DNA from: Cohnella xylanilytica
Lineage (GTDB): Bacteria; Bacillota; Bacilli; Paenibacillales; Paenibacillaceae
DNA: 64,000 bases
Assembly: GCF_014212175.1 (NCBI RefSeq)
Contig: NZ_JACJVR010000015.1
Location: 33,679 to 97,678 of the forward strand
Direction of reading: 5' to 3'
In this document: piece by piece, positions 43,880 through 54,300 of the stretch
Position numbering within the stretch: position 1 is the first letter of the stretch
How the letters are laid out: every line of letters begins with the position of its first letter
Translations under genes and position numbers: made by a program
Notes under the pieces: model-generated
What the model saw: only the letters and a program-made list of their open reading frames with translations
What the model was told of the DNA's origin: nothing
The model's database searches: none

Positions 43880-44849
43880 ATGGGCCATTGTCGGAGCGCT
43901 TATTTTTCTGCCGTTTGCGACCGTGAATCGCATCGAGGTCGAAACGCAGCGGAAGGCGCTACTCACCGAGCTGCGCTATAACGCCGCGCTGGATGCCGCG
44001 GTGGATGACGCAGCGCGGATGTTGACCGTCAATGCGAATCAGCAGCGGGAGACGCAATACGAATCGGCCAAGCGGGTGGCGCTGAACAAGGACGAGGCGA
44101 TTGCCGCTTTTTATCGGACGCTGTACGCAAGCTTCGGCATTGCCGACGATCCCGTTGCCCAAGGCGTGCTGGGTCGGTATATCCCGGCTATTGCGGTGAT
44201 TGGTTACGACGGCTTCTACGTCTATGCCGAGGAGGAGTGGACGGGAACCGATGGGCACACGGAACAGAAACCGGTTTGGGGAGCGAAAAAGCCGTATGCT
44301 TACGCCGATTCATTGGGCAACAGCCTTTCGTTCACGCTGGACGATTTCGTCCTCGCTTACGATGCGGTCAGCCGGAGCTGGCACGAAGGCTTGCGCGCCG
44401 ACGTCGGGCAGCAGACGAATATTGCGTTATTAAAGGATGCGGAGCGATTTGAGCAGGTGCGCCGGAGCACCATCGTCCGCGCAATTGAAGTCGAACTCGC
44501 CTACCGGATCAATAAACACAACGAATCGGTTTCCCGATTTGGTCTCTCCTACACGTTTACATTGCCAACGATTTCACAGGAAGAATGGAACAATACCGTG
44601 GATGACGTCGGGGTGCTTGCTTTTATCCAGGGCATTCCGATGGGAGGCAAGTTTTACAACAATTACGCCCTCGGCGGAAGCCGCGTGCTCAAGAAGCCGG
44701 AGATTGTCGGAGCCAGGAAAGGAAGCATGAAGGTGTATTACCGCAGCACATGCGGCTTTACTTATCCGGTGGAAGAGACGTTTTCCAGCGAAAAAGCGGC
44801 TGCTCAAAAAGGCTATATGCCGCTGAAATGTCCTGTCTCGCCATCTTAA
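43866..44849 (+). CDS. TadE/TadF-like or minor-pilin protein 4
   Basis: The 327-residue protein begins with a hydrophobic helix (EWAIVGALIFLPFATVNRIEVE, a short leader) and a coiled coil (QRKALLTELRYNAALDAAVDDAARM). A mostly beta extracellular domain of about 270 residues with one Cys pair near the end (STCGF ... LKCP) follows. TadE/TadF proteins share the short hydrophobic N-terminus. The gene overlaps its predecessor, so it is part of the same operon. Confidence 0.65.
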   Translation: MRLIEWAIVGALIFLPFATVNRIEVETQRKALLTELRYNAALDAAVDDAARMLTVNANQQRETQYESAKRVALNKDEAIAAFYRTLYASFGIADDPVAQGVLGRYIPAIAVIGYDGFYVYAEEEWTGTDGHTEQKPVWGAKKPYAYADSLGNSLSFTLDDFVLAYDAVSRSWHEGLRADVGQQTNIALLKDAERFEQVRRSTIVRAIEVELAYRINKHNESVSRFGLSYTFTLPTISQEEWNNTVDDVGVLAFIQGIPMGGKFYNNYALGGSRVLKKPEIVGARKGSMKVYYRSTCGFTYPVEETFSSEKAAAQKGYMPLKCPVSPS

Positions 44850-44964
44850 CGAGACGGCGGTGATTTTGGAAAGTGGACACGCCGTCGGATCGGCTCTATG
44901 ATGAACGTAACAGCCGAAATCTTCCAAACTTGTCATGATCCCTATGAAGAGAGGAGCAAATGGC

Positions 44965-46077
44965 GTGAGAAAATGGATAATTGCAGGACTTGCCGCCGCG
45001 TTGATTTGCAGCTTGTTCACCGTAACGGCAAGCGCGGCGAGCAACCCTCCGTCCTTTGTCAGCGTCGTCATGGACGGACAAAAAATCTGGTTTCCCGACG
45101 CACAGGCATTTGTGGATGAAAACAACCGGACGCTCGTGCCGGTTCGATTCATCGCGGAAAAGATGGGCGCGAAAGTAGGCATGGAGCCCAAAACCATGAC
45201 CGTACCGATTGAACGGGACGACCTGCATATTGTGCTTACGATCGGCGATAGCAAGGCGCTCGTCAACGGTAAAGAAGTGGCCTTCGATTCGAAGGCGATC
45301 ACCAGTGGCGGCCGGACGTTTGTCCCGCTGCGTTTTGTCAGCGAAGCGCTGGGGGCAGAAGTGAATTGGGATAGCCCGACATCGACCGTCTTCATTTCCA
45401 CACAAGAAGACGCCAATGCGAAGTATGATGAATGGGGCCGTCTGATTCGCACAACCCATTTGCCGAAGAACGCGAAAGATTACCCGTACATTCTGGCCGA
45501 TGTGCCGAATGAAGCCTATGAGATGGCCTATCCCTACTCGCATCCTACGGACAGCAAAGTTTCATCGGTATTGTATTCAACCATACCGGAATTCAATAAG
45601 AAAAACGTGGATATATGGATGAACCGGCTGAAAATGTTCGGCGCGCTGTGGCTGAATGTGGACTACAAAACGATTGACGATACGTGGGCGCAGGCGGTAT
45701 TCGCCACGAAAATGCAAAGTTCCAATGCGGAATTGAAATATATCCGGCGGTATGTGGAGTGGGTTAAAGAAAACAAGATACAGATCGAAGGATACCTTGA
45801 TCCCGAGCCTTCCATGATCTATAAAGACGGGTTTGGAAATAATTATGTACGTTCCAAGTTCAGAATCAAATTCAACTCATTCACGGAAAGTAAAAATTTG
45901 CTGTACGATGAGCGGTTCCCCAATGAACGCAAATTCGATAAGCAGGTTTGGTACGAAGGTTACGCGGATATTTCCCTTTCCACGAATGTTGGCGGCGATT
46001 GGGGCAGTACATTGAAAGTCGATCCGGGAGCCAGTTTATTCCGCAATTATTTCATCAGAAAGGCGGACTCGGAGTAG
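44965..46077 (+). CDS. Secreted protein with copper amine oxidase N-terminal domain
   Basis: The 370-residue protein has a signal peptide ending in ASA-A and a copper-amine-oxidase-N domain (residues about 30-150) with the repeated motif LVPVRFIAEKMGAKVG and FVPLRFVSEALGAEVNWD. This domain is common in cell-wall proteins of Paenibacillus and Clostridia and has nothing to do with oxidase activity. A second, unrecognised domain follows. The GTG at 44965 with GAGGAG eight bases upstream is preferred; two in-frame ATGs before it lack a good site. The next gene starts right after its stop. Confidence 0.85.
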   Translation: MRKWIIAGLAAALICSLFTVTASAASNPPSFVSVVMDGQKIWFPDAQAFVDENNRTLVPVRFIAEKMGAKVGMEPKTMTVPIERDDLHIVLTIGDSKALVNGKEVAFDSKAITSGGRTFVPLRFVSEALGAEVNWDSPTSTVFISTQEDANAKYDEWGRLIRTTHLPKNAKDYPYILADVPNEAYEMAYPYSHPTDSKVSSVLYSTIPEFNKKNVDIWMNRLKMFGALWLNVDYKTIDDTWAQAVFATKMQSSNAELKYIRRYVEWVKENKIQIEGYLDPEPSMIYKDGFGNNYVRSKFRIKFNSFTESKNLLYDERFPNERKFDKQVWYEGYADISLSTNVGGDWGSTLKVDPGASLFRNYFIRKADSE

Positions 46078-49000
46078 ATGAAGAGAAACAAATTCATAAA
46101 ATCGGCGTTGAGCGTGCTTCTGGCATGCTCTTTTTTATTTTCGGGTTTTCCTTTCGCAGCGAAAGCCGAAACCCCCAAAGTAAGAACGGAGGCAGGAAAA
46201 ATCAGCTTTGAAATCACAAGTACGGCTGCAACATCGTCCATTAAATACAGAACCGTGGGTTGGACGGTGCGCCGTGACCAATTATGTTCGAATACGACGC
46301 CCAAGCAGTGTGGCGATCCGAGAAGCGGCCAACATGCTTCATTTTTGGACCAGCAAGTACGGCAAGTCGGCCAAGAACCGAATCCGCCCATCCCCGGCCA
46401 GCCTGTCACGACCTATTACGAAGTCAGCGAGGCGCTCGTCACGGAAGGTATGTGGAAAGCGGGCATGGGCGACATCAAAGACAACGACGACTTATATTTG
46501 TATGCCATCATGGTGTCTGTCGACGGGAACGGCAACGTGCGCAAAGGGCCCTTTTATACGCTGGATGAGATCAAGAGGGCCGAACCTTGGGCGCATCCGG
46601 ACGATTTGGACGATTATTTCGGCATTCATGTGCCCTATCGAAGCGCGGAGTTTCCCGTCGATGTCATTGCAAAAACCGTTGACGGCACAGTCATTCAAAG
46701 ACCGGAAGTTACATTTCTAAAGGGAAAATACAAAGTCGGGGAAACGATCGATCATGAATTTCCAGAAACGATTGAGGACAACGGAAAAACGTATACGATC
46801 GTTCGATCCTATTTGTCGCCTAAGCAGGACCCGACGCGGAAAGACTGGCTGCAAGAAAATCCCGAAACGAATCCGAAGGTGCGAACGCGAAGCTTTACGG
46901 TGCATCTGGGCGGAACGGACGCGGTTGCCGAATATGCGGAGAACAATCCGGTGAAGGCCATCTATCAAAAAGAAGACGGCACCAGACTCAAAGAAGTGGA
47001 CAAAGGCGTTTTCGCAACCGGCGAGGAAGCGAACCATACGTTTGAAGGACAACTCACTTCCGGCGGTCAGACGTATGAAATCATCCGGTCTTACGTTACG
47101 AACAATAACAAACCCGACGAGAAGCTGTTCGTTCTAGAAAAAGGCGACCCCAAACTCAAAGAGCGTTCCATTCTGGTGGGATCGGGCGGCTCCAACTTTA
47201 TCGGCATTTACAAAATTCCCTCCTCGGTAACGGTCACGTCCCGGATTGAAGCGCCGGAAACGGTCGACCAAAACGTGACCAAAGTGGACGGGAATTTTGT
47301 TTTTGAAGTCAAGTCGTTAAAGAATTTGAAGTCATATGAGATCACGGATATTCAAAATGCCAGGCTCGTTCAAACGGGCGACAAAAGCGGAACCCTCTCC
47401 GGCACTTCAACGAGTAAAACGATTCCGATCAAAATCCCGTTCACGTCCGGCGACAAAGTGAGCGTGCAAATCACCGTCGTCGTGAAGGATGTGGACGGCA
47501 ATACGGGGGATTCGACATCCGATCATACAGTACGGAAAGGAGACGGTGGCGGGGATACGCAGCCTGGCGCTTCCCAGCAGGCCGAAGTGATGGAGCCAAG
47601 CGTTTCAGCCGTCATTCAGGCGGATTCGCGCGGCGCAGAAAAATTTGATGTGCTGCAAGGCATTCCGACTTCAGAGAGCCTGTATGTGAACGCCTTAGCC
47701 AAATCGTACTTGTATCGCAACAAGTTCACGGAAACGACCGGCACGAAGCAATACCCGATTCAGGTGAGCAAAACGTACACCCTCACCTGGACGGAGACGC
47801 ATCCCGGCCCGCCCGATGCAGATGGGAATCCGACGACCATTACCGTTCCGCGTTCAGATACACAGACGGTCACCAAAAACTATTCGATTGAACGCAAGTA
47901 CAGCTTCTGGACGATTCAAAAACTCGAAGTGTACGGCATTCAAAAGGCGACGGTCTCCAATTATGCGCTTCCTTCGGGAACGGTTACGCTGGAGCCGAAT
48001 GGCTATGCGCCGCCAACCGTTTCCGCTGCGCATGATGCGTCGCTCAGCGCGCATATTACCGATCCGGTCTATACGAATGTGACGCTTCCCGGGCAAACAA
48101 TTTCCGGCGGTTCCAGCCGTCCTCCTGTTCCGAATGAGGACTGGAGGTCAACTGCAGAAAGCGCCATCGGCAAGATCAAGGTGAAAAACGACTCGTTCGT
48201 TTTTAACGGAAATACAATCATGGACAACCGGACGGTCGAGGAAAAAGCGCCGACGCCGGGGGCGATACCGGCCCCGCCGATGGTCGGGCAAGATGTGCTG
48301 TATAGCTCAGGCTATGTCATTGACGCTTCCAAAACGAACAAAGCGAATCAACCGAGCACCGGCACTATCTTTTATACGCTGGTCAAGGGCATTGACGGCG
48401 GGGAAAACAAGAGCTATCCGATCGGCGGCATCAATCCGGTGACGGTGCATACGCCTGTCGTCAATTGGGCGTCCGTATCCGACGACCAGGCGCATAATCA
48501 GAAAACGCAGCCAACCGCCGGACGTGCTGCGCTCATTCTGGACCGGCCCTTTACCGTAACGATTCCGACAAGCGGCCCGCACAAGGACATCAAGGGCTAC
48601 GGCAATCGGGATTATGCCAAGTATATGAGGGACAAGCAGGTACGCTTTCCGTTCGATGTGTACAAAGCGGATCGCACGACGTTCGTCCCCAAGGACACGT
48701 GGGTGTCCATCCCGGTCGGCCAGTTGCAGACGACCTTCTACTTGCCCGTTTGGGTGGACGAGGGCCATTACGACGTGTTATTCCGAACGTTTGCCGAGAA
48801 CAGCCCGGCTACCTTCACGTCCCAAATGAATGCCAACCTGGACTTGTCCAACCATGTGGCTGCGCAAGCGGTTCCAGTGGAAGTGATCGGACGTCTCTAT
48901 GATTTCCGCATCACCGACATTGCCGATTTTGCATGGGAATCGGTGTTCCGCACCCAAAAGGGCAGCGCGACGCCGACAGGAAACGCCTATTGGGTCGGAA

Positions 49001-49902
49001 CGAAAGGCATTGACGGCGCACCGCGCGGCAATACCCCACCTTACGTGCTGCCGGTACGGCAAGGCAGTCATCCCGAGAGCGGCAAGAAAAACGTAGCGGT
49101 CAAAACGGGTTACCATTTCAAATTCGAAGTCATGACGAAAGGCAACATGTTCGGTTCGGGCGACGGCATCCTCATTACACTGACGTTTTATTTTGTGGAC
49201 AGCAAGGGGAAGAACAGGCAAGAAGTCGATCTTTACTATCATTCAGGCAGTCAGCGGTTTATTCGTATCGGCTCCAGCGACGATGTTGAAAAACGGTATG
49301 TGACGCTCGACGCTCGCCTGCGCAATGTGCCGAAGCAGGAGTTGACCGACACCGCCGCAACGCTTTGGTCGCTAAACGGTTCGCCCGGAGACAGGCAGAC
49401 GTTTATCGATCAATATGTAAAGAATGCGCAGAAGCCGACTTATGTGGGCGGCTATGATATCATGCTGCTGCCGCCTCAGCTTCGGACGTTTGTTGGAAGC
49501 ACGCAGGTGCCCTCCGGCATTGATGCGGCCCGCGCCAACGCTTCGGTTCAGCGGTGGCGGGGGGACTACAGCTTGCCCGCCGCGCCGTACGTGGTGCCGA
49601 AAGGCTTCAATCTGGCCGAGTACGGCCGCACGCACCGGCTGGACGACCATGCGCCCGTATTTCTGAAGGATGGGTACATCATCGTTAATTTCAACATCGA
49701 AACGATCCGCAATCAAGACTTGAACCACCCGCATCTGCAATACAAAAACGCGCCGCTGGACAATCAGTGGCGGATGGAAGGGTTTCAGCGCAACTTCGTC
49801 GATCCATACGGGGCAACGTTCTCCCTGCTGGACGGCGACGTCGTCTTTTATCATGCCAATTTGTCCAGCTACGACGACTTTGGGACGGGAGGCACCCATT
49901 AA
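46078..49902 (+). CDS. Giant secreted surface protein with repeated domains
   Basis: The 1274-residue protein carries a signal peptide (residues 1-30, cut near AKA-E). Two tandem MucBP-like repeats sit at about 215-380 (VIQRPEVTFLKGKYKVGETIDHEF ... and RLKEVDKGVFATGEEANHTFEG ...). Thr/Ser/Pro-rich stretches and several beta domains with many Tyr, Asp and Asn follow. From memory the family is annotated DUF5704 next to Athe_2463-like proteins in Firmicute elements. There is no visible LPxTG anchor. It is likely an adhesin or tip protein of the pilus. ATG follows the previous stop directly (GGAG site). Confidence 0.75.
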   Translation: MKRNKFIKSALSVLLACSFLFSGFPFAAKAETPKVRTEAGKISFEITSTAATSSIKYRTVGWTVRRDQLCSNTTPKQCGDPRSGQHASFLDQQVRQVGQEPNPPIPGQPVTTYYEVSEALVTEGMWKAGMGDIKDNDDLYLYAIMVSVDGNGNVRKGPFYTLDEIKRAEPWAHPDDLDDYFGIHVPYRSAEFPVDVIAKTVDGTVIQRPEVTFLKGKYKVGETIDHEFPETIEDNGKTYTIVRSYLSPKQDPTRKDWLQENPETNPKVRTRSFTVHLGGTDAVAEYAENNPVKAIYQKEDGTRLKEVDKGVFATGEEANHTFEGQLTSGGQTYEIIRSYVTNNNKPDEKLFVLEKGDPKLKERSILVGSGGSNFIGIYKIPSSVTVTSRIEAPETVDQNVTKVDGNFVFEVKSLKNLKSYEITDIQNARLVQTGDKSGTLSGTSTSKTIPIKIPFTSGDKVSVQITVVVKDVDGNTGDSTSDHTVRKGDGGGDTQPGASQQAEVMEPSVSAVIQADSRGAEKFDVLQGIPTSESLYVNALAKSYLYRNKFTETTGTKQYPIQVSKTYTLTWTETHPGPPDADGNPTTITVPRSDTQTVTKNYSIERKYSFWTIQKLEVYGIQKATVSNYALPSGTVTLEPNGYAPPTVSAAHDASLSAHITDPVYTNVTLPGQTISGGSSRPPVPNEDWRSTAESAIGKIKVKNDSFVFNGNTIMDNRTVEEKAPTPGAIPAPPMVGQDVLYSSGYVIDASKTNKANQPSTGTIFYTLVKGIDGGENKSYPIGGINPVTVHTPVVNWASVSDDQAHNQKTQPTAGRAALILDRPFTVTIPTSGPHKDIKGYGNRDYAKYMRDKQVRFPFDVYKADRTTFVPKDTWVSIPVGQLQTTFYLPVWVDEGHYDVLFRTFAENSPATFTSQMNANLDLSNHVAAQAVPVEVIGRLYDFRITDIADFAWESVFRTQKGSATPTGNAYWVGTKGIDGAPRGNTPPYVLPVRQGSHPESGKKNVAVKTGYHFKFEVMTKGNMFGSGDGILITLTFYFVDSKGKNRQEVDLYYHSGSQRFIRIGSSDDVEKRYVTLDARLRNVPKQELTDTAATLWSLNGSPGDRQTFIDQYVKNAQKPTYVGGYDIMLLPPQLRTFVGSTQVPSGIDAARANASVQRWRGDYSLPAAPYVVPKGFNLAEYGRTHRLDDHAPVFLKDGYIIVNFNIETIRNQDLNHPHLQYKNAPLDNQWRMEGFQRNFVDPYGATFSLLDGDVVFYHANLSSYDDFGTGGTH

Positions 49903-49926
49903 ATTCACCAGACGGGAGGGATAGAC

Positions 49927-50412
49927 ATGTTGGAAAAGCTGCAAAGTGCCGCGCCAGAGGATACGGCTTATTTTTATTCCGCTTCTGCCGCAGAGGAGAT
50001 CGAACGTGGCTGCATCGGCCACCTGCGCGGCGATTTTGGGCGGTCGGGCGAGGAGTTCTGGGTAACCTGGTTTCCCCGGCGCTCTCCCTTTGAAACGACT
50101 GCTTTTAAAGAAGAATTGGGTAAGGTCTTTCAAGCTATCGGCGATCAGAAGGTGCTGAAAAGCCGCAAGCATATGTTACGATTTTGCAGCGAGCACCCGG
50201 AGGCGCGCATCGGCGGTGCTTGGAGCACGGATGTATACGGGTTTTGCATGCAAACGCAGGATCACCGCTACTATTTGCGCTGCTTTCCCTTTGCCGGGGA
50301 TTACAACTTTTACTTGTACTGCTATGCCCGGCCGGAGCGCTTGGTGGAGCAGCAACAGCAAGCGCCTTCCACGCCTGCCGCACAGAAGAAAAAAACGGAA
50401 ACGCAACGATAG
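49927..50412 (+). CDS. Unknown ICE protein, copy 1 of a tandem pair
   Basis: The 161-residue protein is soluble with many Cys, Phe, Tyr and Trp (RGCIGHLRGDFGRSGEEFWVTWF; YYLRCFPFAGDYNFYLYCYARPERL). It is clearly homologous to the product of 50624-51064. GGGAGG before the ATG. No family is recognised; the two copies flank a decayed HTH gene, showing a tandem duplication of a two-gene block. Confidence 0.7.
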   Translation: MLEKLQSAAPEDTAYFYSASAAEEIERGCIGHLRGDFGRSGEEFWVTWFPRRSPFETTAFKEELGKVFQAIGDQKVLKSRKHMLRFCSEHPEARIGGAWSTDVYGFCMQTQDHRYYLRCFPFAGDYNFYLYCYARPERLVEQQQQAPSTPAAQKKKTETQR

Positions 50413-50421
50413 GAGGACGCA

Positions 50422-50600
50422 ATGAACGATCTCACTCGTTATCGGCTGCTGGACGGAGCCTCGCTTCCGCTTGCGGCCAAGTTGGTGTACTGCTATTTAC
50501 TGAATTTGGCGGGCGGAAAAAACAGCCGCTTTCCTCCCGTCGGCTTGTGGCAGATATCGGACTTTCCCCTTCTATGTGTGTCGCAACCTAGAGCGAACAC
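50422..50600 (+). pseudogene. Frameshifted copy of the HTH gene
   Basis: It begins like the intact gene at 51086 (MNDLTRYRLLDGASLPLAAKLVYCYLLNLAGG vs MNDLTRYKLLAEAKVPPAAKLLYSYLMDRAGG). After the shared AGG the match continues in a second frame (RRLVADIGLSPSMCV vs KKLASEVGLSLSTVR) and then a third (CRNLERT vs VRRNLHRL). Two frameshifts and loss of the C-terminus mark it as a pseudogene. Confidence 0.85.
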
Positions 50601-50623
50601 CTACCAGCCGGGAGGAAAAGAAT

Positions 50624-51064
50624 ATGCTGGAAAGACTGCAAACGGCCGTGTCGGAGGACGCGGCCTATTTTTATTCCGCTTCGATAAAGAAGGATACGGA
50701 ACGGGGTTGCATCGGGCACCTGCGCGGTTATTTTGGCAGCAGCGGCGAGACATTCTGGGCAAACTGGTTCGAGCATTTGCCAGCGCTAAAAACGCCGGCT
50801 TTCCGGGCGGAACTGGATGCGGTTGTGCGGGCATTGACGGAGCAGGGACTTCTTCAAAGCCGCAGCCAGATGCACCGTTTTTGCCTGTCGCATCCGGAGG
50901 CCCGATTATCGGGGGCGTGGCATTCCGGCGTATACGGCTTTTGTTTTCAAACAGAGCGCCATCGGTACTACCTGCGTTGTTTCCCGCATGCGGGAGACTA
51001 CAATTTCTATCTGTACTGCTACATCCGGCCGGATCGTTTGTCGGAACGGTCGCCGGAGCGTTAG
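50624..51064 (+). CDS. Unknown ICE protein, copy 2 of a tandem pair
   Basis: The 146-residue protein is homologous to the 161-residue one at 49927 along its whole length (MLERLQTAVSEDAAYFYSASIKKDTERGCIGHLRG), but it lacks the Gln/Lys-rich tail. ATG 50624 has GGGAGGAAAAG before it. Function unknown. Confidence 0.7.
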   Translation: MLERLQTAVSEDAAYFYSASIKKDTERGCIGHLRGYFGSSGETFWANWFEHLPALKTPAFRAELDAVVRALTEQGLLQSRSQMHRFCLSHPEARLSGAWHSGVYGFCFQTERHRYYLRCFPHAGDYNFYLYCYIRPDRLSERSPER

Positions 51065-51085
51065 CGTCTGCTGAGGAGGAAGCCT

Positions 51086-51352
51086 ATGAACGATCTCACC
51101 AGGTATAAACTGCTGGCCGAAGCGAAGGTCCCTCCTGCAGCAAAGCTATTGTACAGCTACCTGATGGACCGCGCGGGCGGGCGGCATGGCTGCGTCTTGT
51201 TGTCCGGCAAAAAGCTGGCTTCGGAGGTGGGGCTCTCTCTTTCCACTGTCCGCCGAAATCTGCATCGCCTGCAACTTATTGGACTCATTCGGATTACGGC
51301 TCGTTATTCCGAGGAAGGCATTCGCCTGACCAATCAAATCACGTTTCGGTAA
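51086..51352 (+). CDS. Winged-helix DNA-binding protein
   Basis: The 88-residue protein holds a clear helix-turn-helix with wing (LASEVGLSLSTVRRNLHRLQLIGLIRITARYSEEGIRLTNQ). It is the intact member of the duplicated pair and may regulate the ICE. GAGGAGG stands before the ATG; 13 bases separate its stop from the giant helicase gene. Confidence 0.85.
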   Translation: MNDLTRYKLLAEAKVPPAAKLLYSYLMDRAGGRHGCVLLSGKKLASEVGLSLSTVRRNLHRLQLIGLIRITARYSEEGIRLTNQITFR

Positions 51353-51365
51353 GGGAGGTGCTCTC

Positions 51366-54300
51366 ATGACAGCCAAGTTGCAGCGCATCGTCGAACTGGC
51401 TGCCAGCACGGCTCGCACGGTGACGAATCACCCTGACCGCTGGGCGGATTTTTTGCGGACGGCGGCCTGGAACTATAAATATCCGTTTCAGGATCAACTG
51501 TTGATCTACGCACAACGTCCGGACGCAACGGCCTGCGCGCCGATTGACGTCTGGAACAAACGGCTGGATCGCTGGGTGAAGCGCGGCGCGAAAGGGATTG
51601 CCCTGATCGAAGATCGGGGCAACCACTTGGGCCTGCGCCATGTGTTTGACGTATCGGATACCCAGAGCAGACGCCAGCCGCAGGTGTCGCTTTGGCGATT
51701 GCAGGACAGCGATACGGCTCATGTCATCGAAACGCTGGAAAATGCGTTCGGCGCGTCGGATGAGATGGAACCACGTGCGGATCTGCCTGCTGCGTTGCTC
51801 GCTGCTGCGTGGAATGCGGTGGATGACAACAGCGCCGATTATGTGGCGGAGTTGATGAAAGAGCGGGAACACAGTTTGCTGGAAGACCTGGACATACCAC
51901 ATGTGGAATTACTGTTCAAGCAAATGGCCGAAACGGCCGTCGCTTACACGGCGATGACCCGTTGCGGACTCGATCCCGCACCTTACATCAGCATCGAGGA
52001 TTTGTCCGGCATCGGGTATTTCAACACGCTTCCTGCGCTGTCTCACTTGGGCGCAGCGATTAGCGATGTGTCCGAGATGATGCTGCGGGAAGTGGAATCG
52101 ACCGTTCGAGCGTTGCGCCGGGAGGCACAACGTGCAAATGAGGGGCAATCGTTTCATACCCTTGCAAGACCCGATTCCTTGCCGCACAATGAAGCTACTC
52201 GACAAGAAAGGAAGGATGAACATGGAACTGACGTACTCGCCGCAAGGGGATTATCTGCTGCCCAACCTGACGCTGAGCGAAGCGGAGACGACCATCGGGA
52301 AGTACGGGATGATGCGCAAGACGTTCCTGAAAACCGAGCGGAAGGGCATGTACGCCCATCTGATGTTGTCGGAGCAGTTGAACCGGCATCTGGCGGACAT
52401 CGACCGGACAGCGCGGGAGCAGATCGACCGGACGATGAAGGAGATGCTTCGGCTGAACCCGGCACCGGACAAGGCGAGCGATCCGCTGGCCTGGACGGGA
52501 CATATGAACAACCTGAAGCAGCAGGCGGAGGAACTGATTCTGGCGGAACTGATTTATCATTAAAATGGTTTGATCGGGAAACGGAGGACCGAGGTCTTCC
52601 GTTTTTTCATGACCATGCCATCATCAATGGCATGCTCCGAGCCGCGCCGCTGCGGGAGAGCAAGTCGGACATCACAGCATTTTTCCTTGCTCACGAGGAT
52701 GAGCGCGAGCGCATGTTGTATGTGCGCGGTTTGTTTCCGGCAGGCATCACCGAACTGACGCTTGATGAAGGCGTACGAGCAGGATTTGAACCGTATCGCA
52801 ACGTTTTGCATCTGTGGACAGGGACGGCGGAGGAACGCACGGCGCAAAGCTTTTACGATTGGGGTGTCATCGCCGGGCATCTCGCCAGCATGATGCTGTT
52901 GAACGAATTTGACTTGTCGCGAAAGTCAGAACCATCCATCGAGCAACAGACGCTGTGGATGGAACAAGCGGAGGACGCAAAAGCCTCCGCTTTTTTCATG
53001 CCGCAAGCGGTCATTGACGCCATTTTGCAAAACGGCAGCGGTTTTGAGAACGGCAAGTATCGCATTGCGCTGCATTTCCAGCAGTCGCTGTCCGCACAGG
53101 AGAACGCCGATTTCCTGAAACGGGAATACGGGACCGGCGGGCGTCTTCCCGCGCTGATCGGCACGGATATTCACATGAATTATGACAGCAAAGGCATCAC
53201 GCTGACCCGCGGCTCGATCATGAACCCGGATACGCAGGTGGTGCTGCCGTGGATGAACGTGCAGAAACGTATCGGCGAACTGCTGGCAGCGGGTCGTTAC
53301 TTGAACCGGCAGGAAGCCGAGCGATTGCCCGCCTTTGCGGAGCAGCAGGAGGAAAAGCGGCTGGAGCAAATGGCGGAAATGGCCAGGCGCGAATTGCCGC
53401 AGCCGGATGCATCGTCGGGGCTTTCCCGACCGGACGCACAAGCGGAACCGGAACACACGCCTGTGAATCGGGAACGGGCGCGCTACGGTTATGACGCAGG
53501 CAGCACGGTCTGGATTGGTGCGGACGAATATGAAGTTGTGCAGCTGGAGCAACGAACAGTGGTGCTGCAAGACCGTCAGTTCCCGCTCTTCATCAAAGAG
53601 GTGAATCGCCGGGATTTTGAGCGAATGCTGCGCGAAAACCCGCTGAACGATCATTTGATTACCGGAGAGCAGGAATCGGAATGGACTGACGAAACGGCAT
53701 GGGAAACGGCGGAAGATGCGGTTTTACCGGAGGAGAAGCCGGTGACGGAAGGGCCAGAGACCGTATCGCAGCCAGACACTTCCCTTTCCTCTGATGGTGC
53801 GGCCGGCCGCACCGCGCCAGCCCGTCCGTCTGTCCCGGCTGTCAACTACCGGATTACGGATGATGAACTGGGGCATGGCGGCGCAAAAACGAAGTTCAAA
53901 TGGAACATGGAAGCAATTCGGCTGCTGAACAAGCTGGAACAGGAGCAGCGGCAAGCGACAGCGGACGAGCAGGCGATACTGGCTCGATATGTTGGATGGG
54001 GGGGCATTCCGCAGGCGTTTGACGAAGCGAACACGCAGTGGGCAGCCGAATATGCGGAACTGAAAAATGTGCTGGAGCCGGAGGAATATGCATCCGCCCG
54101 CGCGTCAACGCTGAATGCCCATTATACGTCTGTGACCGTCATCAAGGCGATGTACGACTGTCTGGAATCGATGGGCTTTCGCAGCGGCAATATTTTGGAG
54201 CCGTCCTGCGGCATCGGCAATTTCTTCGGACTGGTGCCGGAGTCGATCCGAGGCTCGCGGCTGTTTGGCGTGGAACTGGACAGCATTACCGGCCGTATTG

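Noticed and set aside
50184..50591. Overlapping frame in the duplicated block
   Set aside because: Its C-terminal end is the frameshifted part of the HTH pseudogene; the rest is a shadow of the gene at 49927.
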